DNA from: Arabidopsis thaliana
Lineage: Eukaryota; Streptophyta; Magnoliopsida; Brassicales; Brassicaceae
Assembly (NCBI RefSeq): GCF_000001735.4
Contig: NC_003071.7
Span: forward strand, 12,889,151 to 12,953,150
DNA length: 64,000 nt
Reading direction: 5' to 3'
Made by a program: the position numbers and the translations under genes. The notes under the pieces were generated by a model. That model saw only the letters and a list, made by a program, of their open reading frames with translations. It ran no database searches and was not told where the DNA came from. Below are positions 36,578 through 47,650 of this stretch, one piece after another; the first letter of the stretch is position 1, and every line of letters starts with the position of its first letter.

Positions 36578-38746
36578 TCATAGAGCTTGATGAATAGGTA
36601 CTGAAACAGAACTCAATGCTTCTTCATCATCTTCTGTCTTCTTCAAATTCATCCATGGCTTCGCAGCTTTCCACTCCTCCCAACCTTTCCTTACATCTTC
36701 CAATTCCTCGTCTATCAAACCATCATTCCTATCCAAATGATCCACCCACTCTTTCCATGGAGATTTCTCAGAATCCAGGAATATACTCACCTGTGGAACC
36801 ATCACTGCTCTGTAAAACTCCTCTATCTCCTTCTCCACTTCTTCTGATTCACCTGTTGCTTCCATCCCCGGCCTCTCAGGCAATCTACGCACTTCGAAAC
36901 TGTTTCCTCTCAGGATCAGTACTTCAGATGGAGCCAGTGGCAAGACAATTCTTGTGAACTTGTTCAGAGATAGTCTTATGATGTCTCTAGGAAGCAGCTC
37001 TCTCTTCACTGCCACGGCCGTTCCAATCATCTTCCGTATCTAGCTTCCAAACAAAAATAAGAATGAAATTGATTTAGTTACGCTACTTTACTATAAGCAA
37101 TCCATGTTTCCGTATCATTATATATACATTACCTGATGCAACATGAATGATTCTCCCCATATGGAGATCTCCACAAAGCCGAATCCAAGTGAATTCTCTA
37201 GCTTTCCACTACGACATCGAAACACTTTCCTGAAATGAGCACCGCTAATCTTATCTGTCTCATCTGGCTCGTACAGCCATTTTGCACGACTGTACACCTG
37301 AGAATTATCAGAATCAGGAGTAACCACATGTTCATCAGATTCACCATCCACTTCTTTTTCTTCTTCTTCTTCTCCAATTTCTATGTGGTTCTCCTCTCTA
37401 AACTCTGATTCTGATGCTTTGATTGATTTTGGTTCTCTTGGAGGGCGTCCGTTTCTTTGCTTTATTTTTTGTTCCGATTTCCTTCTGTACCGTGACCGCT
37501 GTGTATAGTTATGGAAAGGATATTCACCCTACAAGTGGAAAAAAGCAGGGCCAATGAAGCAAAAATGTAACAAACTTGAAGTCTCTGATAACCAAAGAAA
37601 CGATGCAAAGACCCTCACCTCAAATTCTTTTAAAATTTCGTTGAAATCCGTAATGTGATAGTCAATCTCATCTGAAGTAAAGCTATTCTTGATCCCAAGA
37701 ACATCAACAGGGAGGAGGTAAGAATATTTCCGTAGCGTACACTCTCTTCGAGGATCAAATCTCCTGTGAAGATACAAAGCTTTTAATTGTAAATGATTTA
37801 AGTATGAGCTTGCAACCTATCAAATGCTAGAATCATATTGCACCAAGCTCAGGACATGATAAAAGTTCTCACTGACCTATTTGACGGTAAAACACTGAAA
37901 ACTCTAATATTCTCAGGAAGGTGTTTGCTAATGCATTTAGCAAGAACAGTGCCTTGAGGATCATCCTTCCACGCTGTCTCAGGGATCTCCATTTTCAGCG
38001 ATATTGACGTTGCCAAAGAATGAACCTATAAAACAACTTATCAATAAACAACAATCCAAGACATACACAATGCATCAGAAGACAATCATTACTTATGGAA
38101 CAGAGCAAGAAAAAAAAAGCTTACTCCTTTATCAGTTCGACTACTTCTAGCCCAACCAATCTTATGAAGATCACCATAGTTACTATCTCTAATCCCACCT
38201 GCCTTGTATATAGCAACTTCCAACTCACCCTCAATAGCTACAAATTCAAGGTGTACATAAAAACATGATCTTACAGGGATGTACAAGCGAAAGAAGAAAT
38301 TGCAGGAACCAACAGAAGAATTGGGGTTTAGGGTTTATGCTAAGATTCATTGTAGAAAGTAAAAATCCAAACTTTACGACTTGAAACTTACTTTTGATAG
38401 AAGGGTCGTCTCTTTGAATCTGTAAGCCTGAAAATGGAGAACAAAGTCACAAACTTTATACAGAAGAATGCTTCAATTCATAATTAAAACCAATCAGGAA
38501 CTAAACATTCTTACCTCTGTAATCAGTACCCACGTATCCAATTCGAATGACGACCTTCTTCTTCCGATATGATTCCCATTTATCGGCGAGAAAGTTGTCG
38601 GAAGAAGGCGGTGAGAGTGAAGTAGAAGACGGCTGAAATGCGGCGGAGGAAGAGAATCGTAATAACGCTGGTGTGACCCGAATAAGTCGGGTCGGGTACC
38701 AGAAGACCCGCGATGGAATTGGAATTCGTAGAAACGAGACTGCCAT
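36578..38746 (-). CDS. TruA-type tRNA pseudouridine synthase, probably organellar
   Basis: Isomerises uridine to pseudouridine in tRNA. Seven exons (38515-38746, 38392-38427, 38125-38237, 37877-38025, 37619-37763, 37133-37528, 36578-37039) splice to 510 residues; exon 2 is only 36 bp. The catalytic motif [10 protein letters not shown] spans the exon 3/4 junction with the nucleophile Asp125. Other TruA marks are [10 protein letters not shown] near residue 70, [14 protein letters not shown], and [16 protein letters not shown] across the exon 6/7 junction. The first about 50 residues are Arg/Ser-rich with few acids ([17 protein letters not shown]), suggesting an organellar targeting peptide. An acidic insert ([18 protein letters not shown]) and a long C-terminal extension distinguish it from bacterial TruA. 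Would be At2g30320. Confidence 0.92.
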
Positions 38747-39894
38747 GAGAAATAAAACTTGGCTAAGTTTCTAGAACCGGCGCTAACATAAAAGCTCCGG
38801 TGATTTCTTTTGTCAAACTACGTGCCGTTTTGTCAATTTAAAACACGGTTTTGTTATATATATTGTAAAACATCAGGACGTTGGAACTGAACTATATATC
38901 AACGTGTAGTTTTTTTTTTATATATCCTATGCACGATCGCGTTTTGGGATCGTCTTTTAGAACTGAACATTTCATATTGACAATTGATTCCTACGTAGAT
39001 CTAAACTTCTCTACCTTATTATCTAGGTTGAGATTCCAATTCTCGAAATTGCCAAGCTGTACACTCACTATTCGTGATATTCGTTAGTTTTTCGTTTTGT
39101 AAACTGGATTACGTTAAGCTCTTCTCTTTCAAACATGTTTTGAAGGTACTAACCTTGATTTGGTTTCCACATGATTATGCTTCTCATTTATGGTCGTTAA
39201 AAGAGAGCCACTTAACAGTTAAAAGCTTACATTTCTATGTCATTGCCTAGCAGATACTCGCGCAGAAAAGGTTGTGGGTCTAACTGAGGCTTAACTATCA
39301 TTCAAACTTTCTGATGATGTATTATATATCTTAAGTCATAGTGACTTGCCTCCCTGTGGTTTTAGTTCTTCTCATAAAAATAGCTTATTTTCTCTTGCGG
39401 CTTGCTGAAAACATGTTTGAAGAACGTTATTTGAAAAGTAGTTAAAGGAAAACAACTCAGCTGCATTTTGATAGGTGAAGATGCTTTTTGATGTTGTCAT
39501 TCTTTTGACAAACAAAAGAATGTTATGGCATAGGTCGGGAGTATGATACCAGACGAGCTAGATCAGCCTAACCGCACTCACTCAGCAAAAGAGGTCAAAA
39601 AGAGAGAGTCTGTCTTGATAATAAGGCACATGATGAATCCTACTCAGGCTAAAGAACAAGCCTATGAAGAAGAGAAGTACGAAGAAAATATCTTGTAACA
39701 CTCACAAAGACAACCCAACAAGGCCAAAAGAGTAGTTCATGTTTTTATTTTGAGTAGACTATCAAACTCTTTTGATCCAATCATTTCCACTACTCAAACA
39801 GAGAAACACTAAAGAAGTGGTATATAACATCAATGGCTATAAGAACTCTCTATCAAAAAACACCAACAAGTGAATGAATCACAATAACTTGCTC
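38747..39894. other. Intergenic, TruA upstream / BLOS1 downstream
   Basis: 1.15 kb containing the TruA promoter and a coding-like short segment on the plus strand (39534-39698, listed separately). The rest is AT-rich without recognisable features. Confidence 0.5.
39534..39698 (+). other. Unrecognised coding-like segment, possible orphan terminal exon
   Basis: An ATG at 39543 opens 51 codons to TAA at 39696. The frame starts directly after a good splice acceptor (GGCATAG|GTCGGG), and the in-frame TAG is part of that acceptor, so the segment could be a last exon. Composition is charged and low in hydrophobic runs (NRTHSAKEVKKRESVLIIRH; AKEQAYEEEKYEENIL), unlike translated AT-rich spacer. I found no convincing upstream exon and do not recognise the family. 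It may be a gene relic or a non-coding transcript. Confidence 0.3.
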
Positions 39895-40538
39895 TTATTG
39901 TTGATCTTCATGAATGTTTCGAATTGCAGCAGTGATTTTCTTACAATCAAACTCCATCGTCTTCATCCAATTCTCAAAATCTCCAATTTCCTAACAAAAT
40001 CAACACACAGATCCATCATTGAACAAAACAAAGAAGACGAAACGTGATTTTGAAGACTCGTAGAAAATAGAGATGATCAGAAACCTTTACGGCGCTATTA
40101 ACGGCGTGAGTGACGGCAAGCCACTGATCCGTTTGTTTGCCGAATTTCGCCACCGTAATGGCAAGATTCCTAATCTCCGACTCAATCCGTTTCTCGTTAA
40201 CGAAACATTCCTCTACTCCTCCGTTCACCGCCTTCACTAGCAGATCCGCCGTTCTCGCCGCGTGCCTGATTGCTTCCTTTCTCGATCTCTCTGTTTTCCA
40301 TTTTGTGTCTCTGTGAATCTCACTTTTTCATTCTCGATTATTTGAATCAGAATTAGCTGAGGAATGGGTCGATTTACGTACCGGTTTTTTCCCGGAGCTG
40401 TAACGATGATCGACGATTGTCGTCGATTAGCTGTAAGAGACTCGATTCCAGAGTTTCAGACTCTTCTTCTGATTTCTCCTTCTCTAAAAAAGGTAGCATA
40501 CGGCCACGCGCCGCCGAGAGTGACATCGGCGTATTCAT
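39895..40538 (-). CDS. BLOS1: BLOS1/GCN5L1 homologue, BLOC-1 subunit 1
   Basis: Subunit of a BLOC-1-like complex. In Arabidopsis BLOS1 interacts with sorting nexin 1 and influences endosome-to-vacuole transport of PIN auxin carriers. Exons 40382-40538, 40085-40290 and 39895-39990 give 152 residues. Exon 1 encodes an acidic, low-complexity start (MNTPMSLSAARGRMLPF, then EKEKSEEESETLESS). The conserved domain begins LREKTERSRKEAIRHAA and includes KAVNGGVEECFVNEKRIESE, KFGKQTDQWLAV and EIGDFENWMKTMEFD, matching animal BLOC1S1 (KQTGQW; EIGDVENW). The helical heptad pattern fits a coiled coil. The ATG just before the exon 2 acceptor is out of frame, so the spliced exon 1 start is required. Confidence 0.9.
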
Positions 40539-42155
40539 TCTCTCTCGCCGGTGAATTGGTTCGGTAACGATTGAATTAGTTATCCCCGACTATTTCGTGG
40601 CGTATCAGTTAACCATATACTTGTTGCACTACGCGCCGTTTTGATTCCATGAAACGTCACGCATTTCGTCTTAAATACTACTAATTATCTTTAAAATCAT
40701 ATTTATTTATTTTTTACGTCAAAACAAATTCATTGATTAAATAGAGTTGTTACAGTGATGTTTTTGAAGCCAACTAGGAAGAGTTCTAGAATCAGAATAA
40801 AAACAAGATGAATTACAACCAAATTTCGCCAAATCATGTGTTATCTTATTGCCCTCCCTCTTGATGAATTTAAATTGAATGTTACTGAATTTTGCTGCCC
40901 AAAACTGAATATTTGTGAGTAGATTCGCTAACGAGCAATGTGAAGTAGAGTTATTAACTAGTTGTATCAAAGTTTGATAATCTTAAAAATCATATTTTAA
41001 AAGATAAAATTGTTGTTTAGAGTTAAGAAGATTAATAATTGTTGTTTCATGTATTTGTGCAATTAGATGTGTTAAGAAGAAAATATTGCTTTCTCTCTTT
41101 CACTTTAGTTTTAGTATTTTTACCATTTTGTGAATGGTGAATCCAATCCTCTCTCTTTTTTTTTAAGAGCTACATTTTCTCAGTACCAAACTTTTACTAA
41201 TTTCTTTTAAAAAAAACTGAAAATCGTTTGATCTTCAGTGAATCTCACTAAAATCTACAAAGTTTTATTGTTAAGTCTTTTTAAAAAAAAAACTTCTAGT
41301 GTTTTTTAAAAGATTTTTTTCGTAACAAATTTTAGTTATACATTGATGGATATATCATATATTATACTTTTATATAGCAGAATTACAAAATAGTATTTAT
41401 AAAAATCTAAGAAAATATATACATACTGCATACATGTATATAGAATACATTGTGTATGTTAACAAGCAAAACATGAGCTGTAGCCTGTAGGTAATGGTTG
41501 AGATTAAGAAACATTAATGTAAATTATTAAGAGCTTGTGGGACACTGTGTAATCAAGAAATACTAGTACTATATGTATGTAATTGCGTCATGTGGTGACT
41601 CTGGAACTCTGTTATGGGATATAAATAGATTCTGTTTGGGTTATGATTAATTAATTGATCAATTAATACCTTTAATTAAAAACTATATTTAATATTTATA
41701 TATTAATGACAATTAGAGGTACGTGGGAATGCTCGTTGCCAAATTTATATGTTTAGTCAACGCCTCCATTTAATGTTAATTCTCATGTAATTTAATAATT
41801 ATAAGCTCATAATTTCATTAGTAGAATTTCTCAATTTTCAGGACTAACAATATGTTAGATTTCTGATTCTGATTTAATGTGGAATTGTGTTATTTTGTGT
41901 AAATGTTTTTTCAACTTCGTGTTGGTTACTAAAATTGTCATATGAGTCATGAGTAATACCCTCATGATACTAAGATTCTTTACCATTGTATTTACGTACG
42001 TTAGTATGGTAATGGAACCCATTAATCAATATGAAAAATAAAATAAATCAAAAGTTGAAAACCCTATCTTTAACATGGATCACCATTCAATCTCGTAGCT
42101 TATAATAAGGGCTATAATAGTATTTTAAAAAAATTAAGGAACACAGAATTCTGAT
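40539..42155. other. Intergenic, BLOS1 upstream / LBD13 downstream
   Basis: Holds the BLOS1 promoter, a truncated LINE (40693-40997), and a perfect 18-bp palindrome ATTAATTGATCAATTAAT (41650-41667). The rest is AT-rich. Confidence 0.6.
40693..40997 (-). mobile_element. 5'-truncated LINE (non-LTR retrotransposon) with target-site duplication
   Basis: A 281-bp insert (40705-40985) sits between perfect 12-bp direct repeats AAAATCATATTT (40693-40704 and 40986-40997). On the minus strand it encodes the end of an RNase H-like domain: a Leu/Asn-rich helix, then FKFIKREGNKITHDLAKFG, the usual His-Asp/Leu-Ala block of plant LINE RNase H, then a stop. A short 3' UTR ends TTTTGACG followed by an A-rich tail. 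5' truncation, A tail and target duplication are diagnostic. No reverse transcriptase part remains. Confidence 0.8.
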
Positions 42156-43315
42156 TTAATCAAAGTAATGAACATTATTATCACTGGACAGAGAATTGCT
42201 ATATCCAGCCGTCGAAGATGGAGGAGGATTATACATAGAATTGGTGGCAGATGAATTAGAAGATGAAGAGGACGACACAACCATGGACGGAGATGGCAAA
42301 GAAACGGGTGGCGTAGGCGGTGGAGCTGGCTGAGAGGACAACAACCTTGGTGGTCGTGGAGTAGGAGGTGGTGGCGGTGGTGGTGGGAGGAGAATCGCCG
42401 AGGCGAGAGCATGCTGATCACAACTCACTGATGAAGTTGTTGTAGTGCTGTTGAAGTTGTTTTGGAGAGAAGTGATGGTGGTGGCTTCTTGGTATTTGTG
42501 GCGTAGGATTTCCGTACGGACGGTCGTGAGTTCGGATTGAAGAGACTGAATGTGGTGTTGAAGAGCTGAGATTGCTCCCATGCAACCGTAGATTGGATCT
42601 CTAAGTCTTAGGTTTGCTTCGTATACTAAACTATTTGCTGCGTCTCCTCTTTGGCTCTCTCCCACTTCCTACAACATTTTCTTATTCCATAAGTTAATAT
42701 ACATATAGCTCAATCAAATATTATGTACGAAAAGTAAATAACTTACCAATACTCAATCTTAGTATGTATGTGCATCTTAGGATAATGAATTTCTACCTAT
42801 ACTAGTTAGATAAACCACCTCGACTATAACAAATGGGATAAATATATGTTTTGAATATATTTGGAAAGAGTCAAATATCAAAAATGGTAGATCCGTTCAA
42901 CTATATATTCAGATTAATCAAATACGATATCAAAAGAGTAATCAAATTAAGAAACCTTAACTAAGAAAAGAAAATAAATATTCATTAATGTAGAAAATAT
43001 GTGTACCAGAAGCATCTTGGAGACGTTGCTTGCACCAAAGACTTTATGAACGGCAGCGAACTTGTGAGGTTCATGCGGCGAGAAGTAAGGCGAGAAAGGA
43101 CACTCCTCCGCACAACGACGGCGGAGGAGCTTACAAGCGGCGCATGGTGTTACGGTGTTCAACGTTGTCCCCGGAGGCACCGCCACATGTCTCCTGATTC
43201 CCATCACGGCATGATCCGTCGTTGTCTCGAAGGCTGGATCTTTCTTTATCTTCTTGACGGTCTCGTAGTACTCTCCAAATCCTTCCCTGTTGTTTCCAAT
43301 CATTTTCACCACCAC
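42156..43315 (-). CDS. LBD13: LOB-domain transcription factor LBD13
   Basis: Plant-specific DNA-binding regulator of organ boundary and lateral organ or root development. Exons 43007-43315 and 42156-42668 join in phase 0 to 273 residues from the first ATG; the second ATG (43301-43303) would give 269. The zinc-finger-like C block CAACKLLRRRCAEEC (C-X2-C-X6-C-X3-C) is complete, followed by the GAS block (FAAVHKVFGASNVSKML) interrupted at its end by the intron. The coiled-coil-like motif follows (ANLRLRDPIYGCMGAISAL). The C-terminal half is Pro-rich (PPPPPPPPTPRPP) and then Ser-rich, as in activator tails. The about 30-residue stretch before the LOB domain is longer than in class I members. Assignment to LBD13 is by locus context. 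Confidence 0.92.
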
Positions 43316-43400
43316 CGATTTGATTTATCAATCAAAAAGATCGTAAATAGATGTATATATGTTGATTTAGTTTTACCTTTCTCGGGACATTCACGCATGC

Positions 43401-43408
43401 TATTTATA
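43401..43408 (-). promoter_or_regulatory. TATA box of LBD13
   Basis: Minus-strand TATAAATA, 86 bp upstream of the first ATG at 43315. A GA/AGG-rich stretch (43428-43470) lies immediately upstream. Confidence 0.65.
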
Positions 43409-45086
43409 AGTTTATTTTAGAGTATCAATGGAGGAGGAGGAGGAAGAGAAGCAAGGAAGAAGAAGAAGAGTTTCTTTAATAAGGAGAGTCATTAGGGTGA
43501 ATTAAATGATCTTTCTTTATTTAAAAGGGAAAATCTATAGACTTCTATACTTAATTATATTGTATACTATATGTTTAAAGAAGTCTTACTGTCCTGCTCT
43601 TGTACGTTAAGGTATTAATTATCAATATTCGAGTTATGAGTAAGCTCGAGATTTGGAACAGATCATAAGTAGTATCGGACCAAAATTTTGTAGCTTAATG
43701 GTTTATATATGTAAGTTTTGTAACTTTTGTTATTGTATATTGCATGTTGTTACTAAAAAATACAACAATCGATACTAAAAGATATGTGGTTGAAGAAGAC
43801 CATAATAATATAGCTTTTTTGGTGATTTAATTTAAATAAGGTCGACCCACGATCAAAACATTCATAATATATATAAACATTAGAGTAGGTGGTTAAAGAA
43901 AGTTAGTTGAAGATTAAAAAAAAAAACTTAAACAAAACATTGCGCAATTGTACCAGTCCTTGTATTTGAGCAAGCACAAGGTTTCTACAATCACGATGAA
44001 CCATACCGATTTGATCAGACTCAATCAGATTATGGTTTAAACGTAGCAACTAGCAATAGTACCCGTAGAAAATAAATTTTAATCCTTAAAAAGACTAATT
44101 TTGGTGCTATAAATATTACTCATTTTATATGTTAAAATGGGCGACAACGAACTTTTTTCGTTGTTTTATCTTTGGTCAACCTCTTCACGTGTTAGTTGCT
44201 ACTAAATGTGAAATATGTCAAGCTGTAGAAAAAATCTAACACGATATATATACAAAAGACAATGGTTACAAAAGAAGAAAGAAATGCATACTATTGGACA
44301 TGTGATTGCACGTGAAGGATGTTTACATCTAAAACCCCAAATTAAATGCTTAACTAGTTTATAGTTTAAATCATTGACCATGATTGCAAAACTATTGTTC
44401 GTGCTAATTTTCTTTTTCTCTAGTGTCAAGTACGCTCACGTTTTGATATGCATGACTGAACAAAAATATAAAGTCAACAATCAACATCGAGAACATGTGG
44501 ACACTGCCGATCTCATCAATTTCACACTCTTCGATAATCGGTAAACGAATTTTCCTTTTCTCAAGTGTAAATGTTGATGTTCATGTGGACATATATCTTG
44601 GAACTAAAATAATTATGAAATAGTATTATTACGAAAGGGTTTGTTGCCTTGTTATAACATGTATTCGCAGAAGTTGTGTCAATTCTGTTGAGAACCAAAA
44701 GTTGAGGTGAATCTTAATTGGTGCAACTAGAAACTAGAAAGCACCACTAAGTAACTTTAGATTACGCAATAATGGAGATTTGGAGACTAACAATATGGAT
44801 TTTTCTTTCTTAATCAACAACAATATTCATTATACTTTTGAAATCATAAAGTGACAACAGATATACACTAACACAAAATACATACTCCCCCGTTTTAAAT
44901 TAAGTGTCGTTTAAGAACCTAAGTTTTGCGACGTAAGTTAGAAATTACGAAAAAACGATTCATGAATAGGCTCTTGGAAGAAGATGAGAGACTCAGATTC
45001 AAAAGGTTTGAAATCTTTTATTAGATATAAAAGAAAATTACAACAAAGTTGATTTTGATTTTCACACAAATTCTCGTGTATTACTT
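43409..45086. other. Intergenic, LBD13 upstream / HIGLE downstream
   Basis: LBD13 promoter region, AT-rich. Near 44884-44912 there is a fragment resembling the end of a widespread plant MITE. No gene is visible. Confidence 0.55.
44884..44912 (+). mobile_element. Possible MITE terminal fragment
   Basis: ACTCCCCCGTTTTAAATTAA followed by GTGTCGTTT resembles the conserved 'CTCCCTCCGTTT' end common to plant MITEs. The matching opposite end was not found, so it is a fragment or a chance match. Confidence 0.3.
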
Positions 45087-46592
45087 CTACGACTCTATGA
45101 AATTAGGAGACATAGTCAAATCTATAAACTCAGAAACTCTTCGTCTCTTCATAGATGATCCAGCTCTGCAGCTTGGTGATGGAGTCATCAGATCTATCAC
45201 CTCTACATCAACCTCAGTCGTCGTTGAGGTGATATGGTTCCTTCTTTTCCTACACTCTTTCTCCATAGCTTCAGTGGATCCTATAGTTCCATGTGATACT
45301 TCATCTTCAACAATCTCTACTAAGCCAAAACAAGTGAAACTTGCTAATCTGTCATTGAATACAGTCTCGGGTTCTTTCTCAGTAGCTCTAATGGATCCAA
45401 CAGTGATATGTGATACTTCATCTTCAACAGTCTCTTCTTCATCTAATAAGCCAAAACCACTGAAATTTGCTAATCTGTCTTCTTCATCAAATACAGTTAC
45501 AGGTTCTTTCGCTTTTTCAAAATGCCGGTCATCCGATGAGCTTGTATTTGAATTCCCAGGCTGGCTTAGGTTGCTACTATCATCATCATCATCATCATCA
45601 TCCTCTTCATTAACCTCGGGACTCTCTTCATCTTCGGGTTGAGAACTGTCATCTACCTTTGTGAAATACTGAAGATCCTCCATAGCACAAACTTGAACTT
45701 TCATATGTAAAGGTAAACTTGGAGATTTACCACCGTGGTGTGCATACTTTGACGAGAAATAATTAACCGTGAGGTTCAAACTGATCAACAAGACACAAAG
45801 AGACATATAAGTTATAAGAAAATGGATACCAAAGCATAGCAACAACAACAAGAAGCTTCCTTACCTATTCCAAGCTGGAAGATTTAACATTGTATATACA
45901 AGCTTGATCTTACTAGCAACCCCAGAGAAGGATTTGAAAGCCGCAGCAGCTTCTCTAACTGCAACCGATTCTCTCGGATGCTGCCAAGCCCATTCAAACT
46001 GCAAAAAGGTTTTTTTTACGTTAGCAAAACATTCAAGAGCGAGGCCACAACTGGAGAACAAAAGAAGTAAAAACAGAATCTTTTGGCAAGGAATCTTTTG
46101 CTTTAGGGTAGCAAAAGGACCTGAAGGGCAGAGACATTGGTGGGGAAACCATAGATACAGAGAACCATTTCCCATGGACGTTTCTTCTTTGTTCTCCAAG
46201 CACCACTAGTGATCTCTCCATTGTGCTGCCTTATTCTCCGCCTCGGGTTTACAGTGAACCTACCAACCAAACCCAGTTTATGCAATCAATCACTAAACAT
46301 CTCATAGTCTGATTATTAAACACTCAAAATCTCCTATTTGATCAAATTTAAGTATTCAATCAGATAAACCCAGAAAATGTAAATCCTTTCTCAATCGAAT
46401 TTGATCCAACAGAATCTTCAATTCCAAAATCAGAGATGAGAGAAACAAGTACCCGATATAGGTTTGACCCTTATGACGAGGGCTAAGAGAGGTCAAGAGA
46501 TAACAGGCGAAGAAGCCTTTTCCATCTTTTCCGGTGACTCCATCCTCACCGACGGGATCTAGGGCTTTCCGATTTCCCCTTTTCTCTCTCAT
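45087..46592 (-). CDS. HIGLE: GIY-YIG endonuclease, SLX1-like (HIGLE)
   Basis: Structure-specific nuclease of the SLX1-type GIY-YIG family; in Arabidopsis the locus is reported as HYL1-interacting HIGLE, linked to small-RNA biogenesis. Exons 46453-46592, 46121-46259, 45865-45998 and 45087-45780 give 368 residues. The nuclease core is FFACYLL ... QTYIG (residues 27-47, YIG at the exon 1 end), [15 protein letters not shown] and [11 protein letters not shown], with EWAWQHP in exon 3. The canonical SLX1 C-terminal PHD/RING cysteines are absent. Instead there is an acidic run ([10 protein letters not shown]), an imperfect internal repeat, and two hydrophobic-acidic motifs (EVIDLM, EFIDLT) around a basic KRRR. 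The start is ATG at 46592; the upstream in-frame TTG is not used. Confidence 0.9.
45257..45506 (-). repeat. Imperfect tandem repeat inside HIGLE coding region
   Basis: Two diverged units (about 45257-45373 and 45374-45506) encode parallel peptides, KEPVTVF ... [11 protein letters not shown] ... [12 protein letters not shown] and KEPETVF ... [11 protein letters not shown] ... [12 protein letters not shown]. The DNA similarity is visible directly, for example GTGATACTTCATCTTCAACA in both. Confidence 0.85.
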
Positions 46593-46671
46593 ATCTCTTG
46601 GATTCAATTCGACCGTTGAAGACGACAGATTATTACACTAAAAAATCCGTTTTATCTCTTAAGGATGAGAA

Positions 46672-46731
46672 TGGGCCGAAATGTATGATTAAGGCCCACT
46701 GTATTCAATGACCCAATTTTATAATGGCCCA
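46672..46731 (-). promoter_or_regulatory. Cluster of three site II / TCP-type elements
   Basis: TGGGCC at 46672-46677 and GGCCCA at 46693-46698 and 46726-46731 lie 80-140 bp upstream of the HIGLE ATG. TGGGCC/T site II elements bind class I TCP factors and are typical of TATA-less promoters of housekeeping genes. Confidence 0.6.
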
Positions 46732-47511
46732 ATTTTTTATAATTCATTTCCTATACTGTATTTTGTTTTACTTGGTTCACATGACATTGTTACCCATCAT
46801 GATAGTGATACCGTGATAGGTCTCCTATTGATTTTAGAGCTTATAAAATTTGCTCACTTATGTCAAATTTTACCGCAACTAAAATTTCAGCTTTCAAATA
46901 ATCTCTCCTCATATTATATCCTCTTTTTCTTTTTACTTTTCAGATACAATAAATGATGGTTTTCAATTTTGAGTTTGTCTCTAATAAAGAATTTATTCTT
47001 AACTTTGGTTTAGTAGAGTTTTTGGTTTTTATTTTAGCTATATAGTAAACTTTGATTTCAGAGAGTTTGGTACAATAATATTTTTATGAGGAAATCACCC
47101 AAGTGAATAAAGAGAGTTTAGATATAGTCAAGAATATTCAATAAGCATTCTACTTTCCTAATTCACACCAAACAACCTAATTTGCCAGAGTTTTTCCATT
47201 TGCACCTAAAACCAAAAGGTGGGCAGAAACTATGGTGAGATGATATTAATTAAAATTTTAAATTGGCCAAACAAATGATGAGAAGAATAACAAAAGGCTG
47301 GTGCTTATGATGATGCTTTAATAATGATAATGATTCCTTAACCTTCACTCGTTTTGAGTTGTAATATCCAATCAAGTAGACAATAATAGCTTTTCTTTTT
47401 ATAAAGCTGCAGATTTCAATTTTTGAAGTTCCCTGATTCTATACATACTTTTTAATGCTTTTTCTTCACTGGATGTGGAACTCCCATTTCAATCATTTCA
47501 TTTGTTCAATA

Positions 47512-47650
47512 ATACATTACACAAAGTTTTTCTTTCAAAAATGCTTTCAATTCTATACATAAATATTAAAGTGAAGAAGCCATATTTGATAAGCAGAAAA
47601 ATGTATAGAATTGAAAGCCTTTTTGAAAAAAAAAAAAATGTGTAATGTAT
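47512..47650. repeat. Long imperfect foldback hairpin (MITE or young miRNA-like)
   Basis: Arms of about 50 bp (47512-47560 and 47601-47650) are inverted copies. The inner 18 bp GCTTTCAATTCTATACAT are perfect; the outer part, CATTACACA ... TTTCAAAAA, is nearly so. The loop is about 40 nt. The outermost CATTACACA/TGTGTAATG ends are flanked by TA on both sides. Confidence 0.85.

Noticed and set aside
40364-40567. Plus-strand 67-codon ORF over the BLOS1 start.
   Set aside because: It is antisense to BLOS1 exon 1, whose spliced frame explains the sequence.
41650-41667. Perfect 18-bp palindrome ATTAATTGATCAATTAAT (and a 16-bp one at 5685-5700).
   Set aside because: Short AT-rich palindromes are frequent by chance in this composition; no flanking structure supports a function.
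42134-42421. His/Leu-rich ORF in LBD13.
   Set aside because: Shifted-frame reading of the Pro/Ser-rich LBD13 C-terminus.
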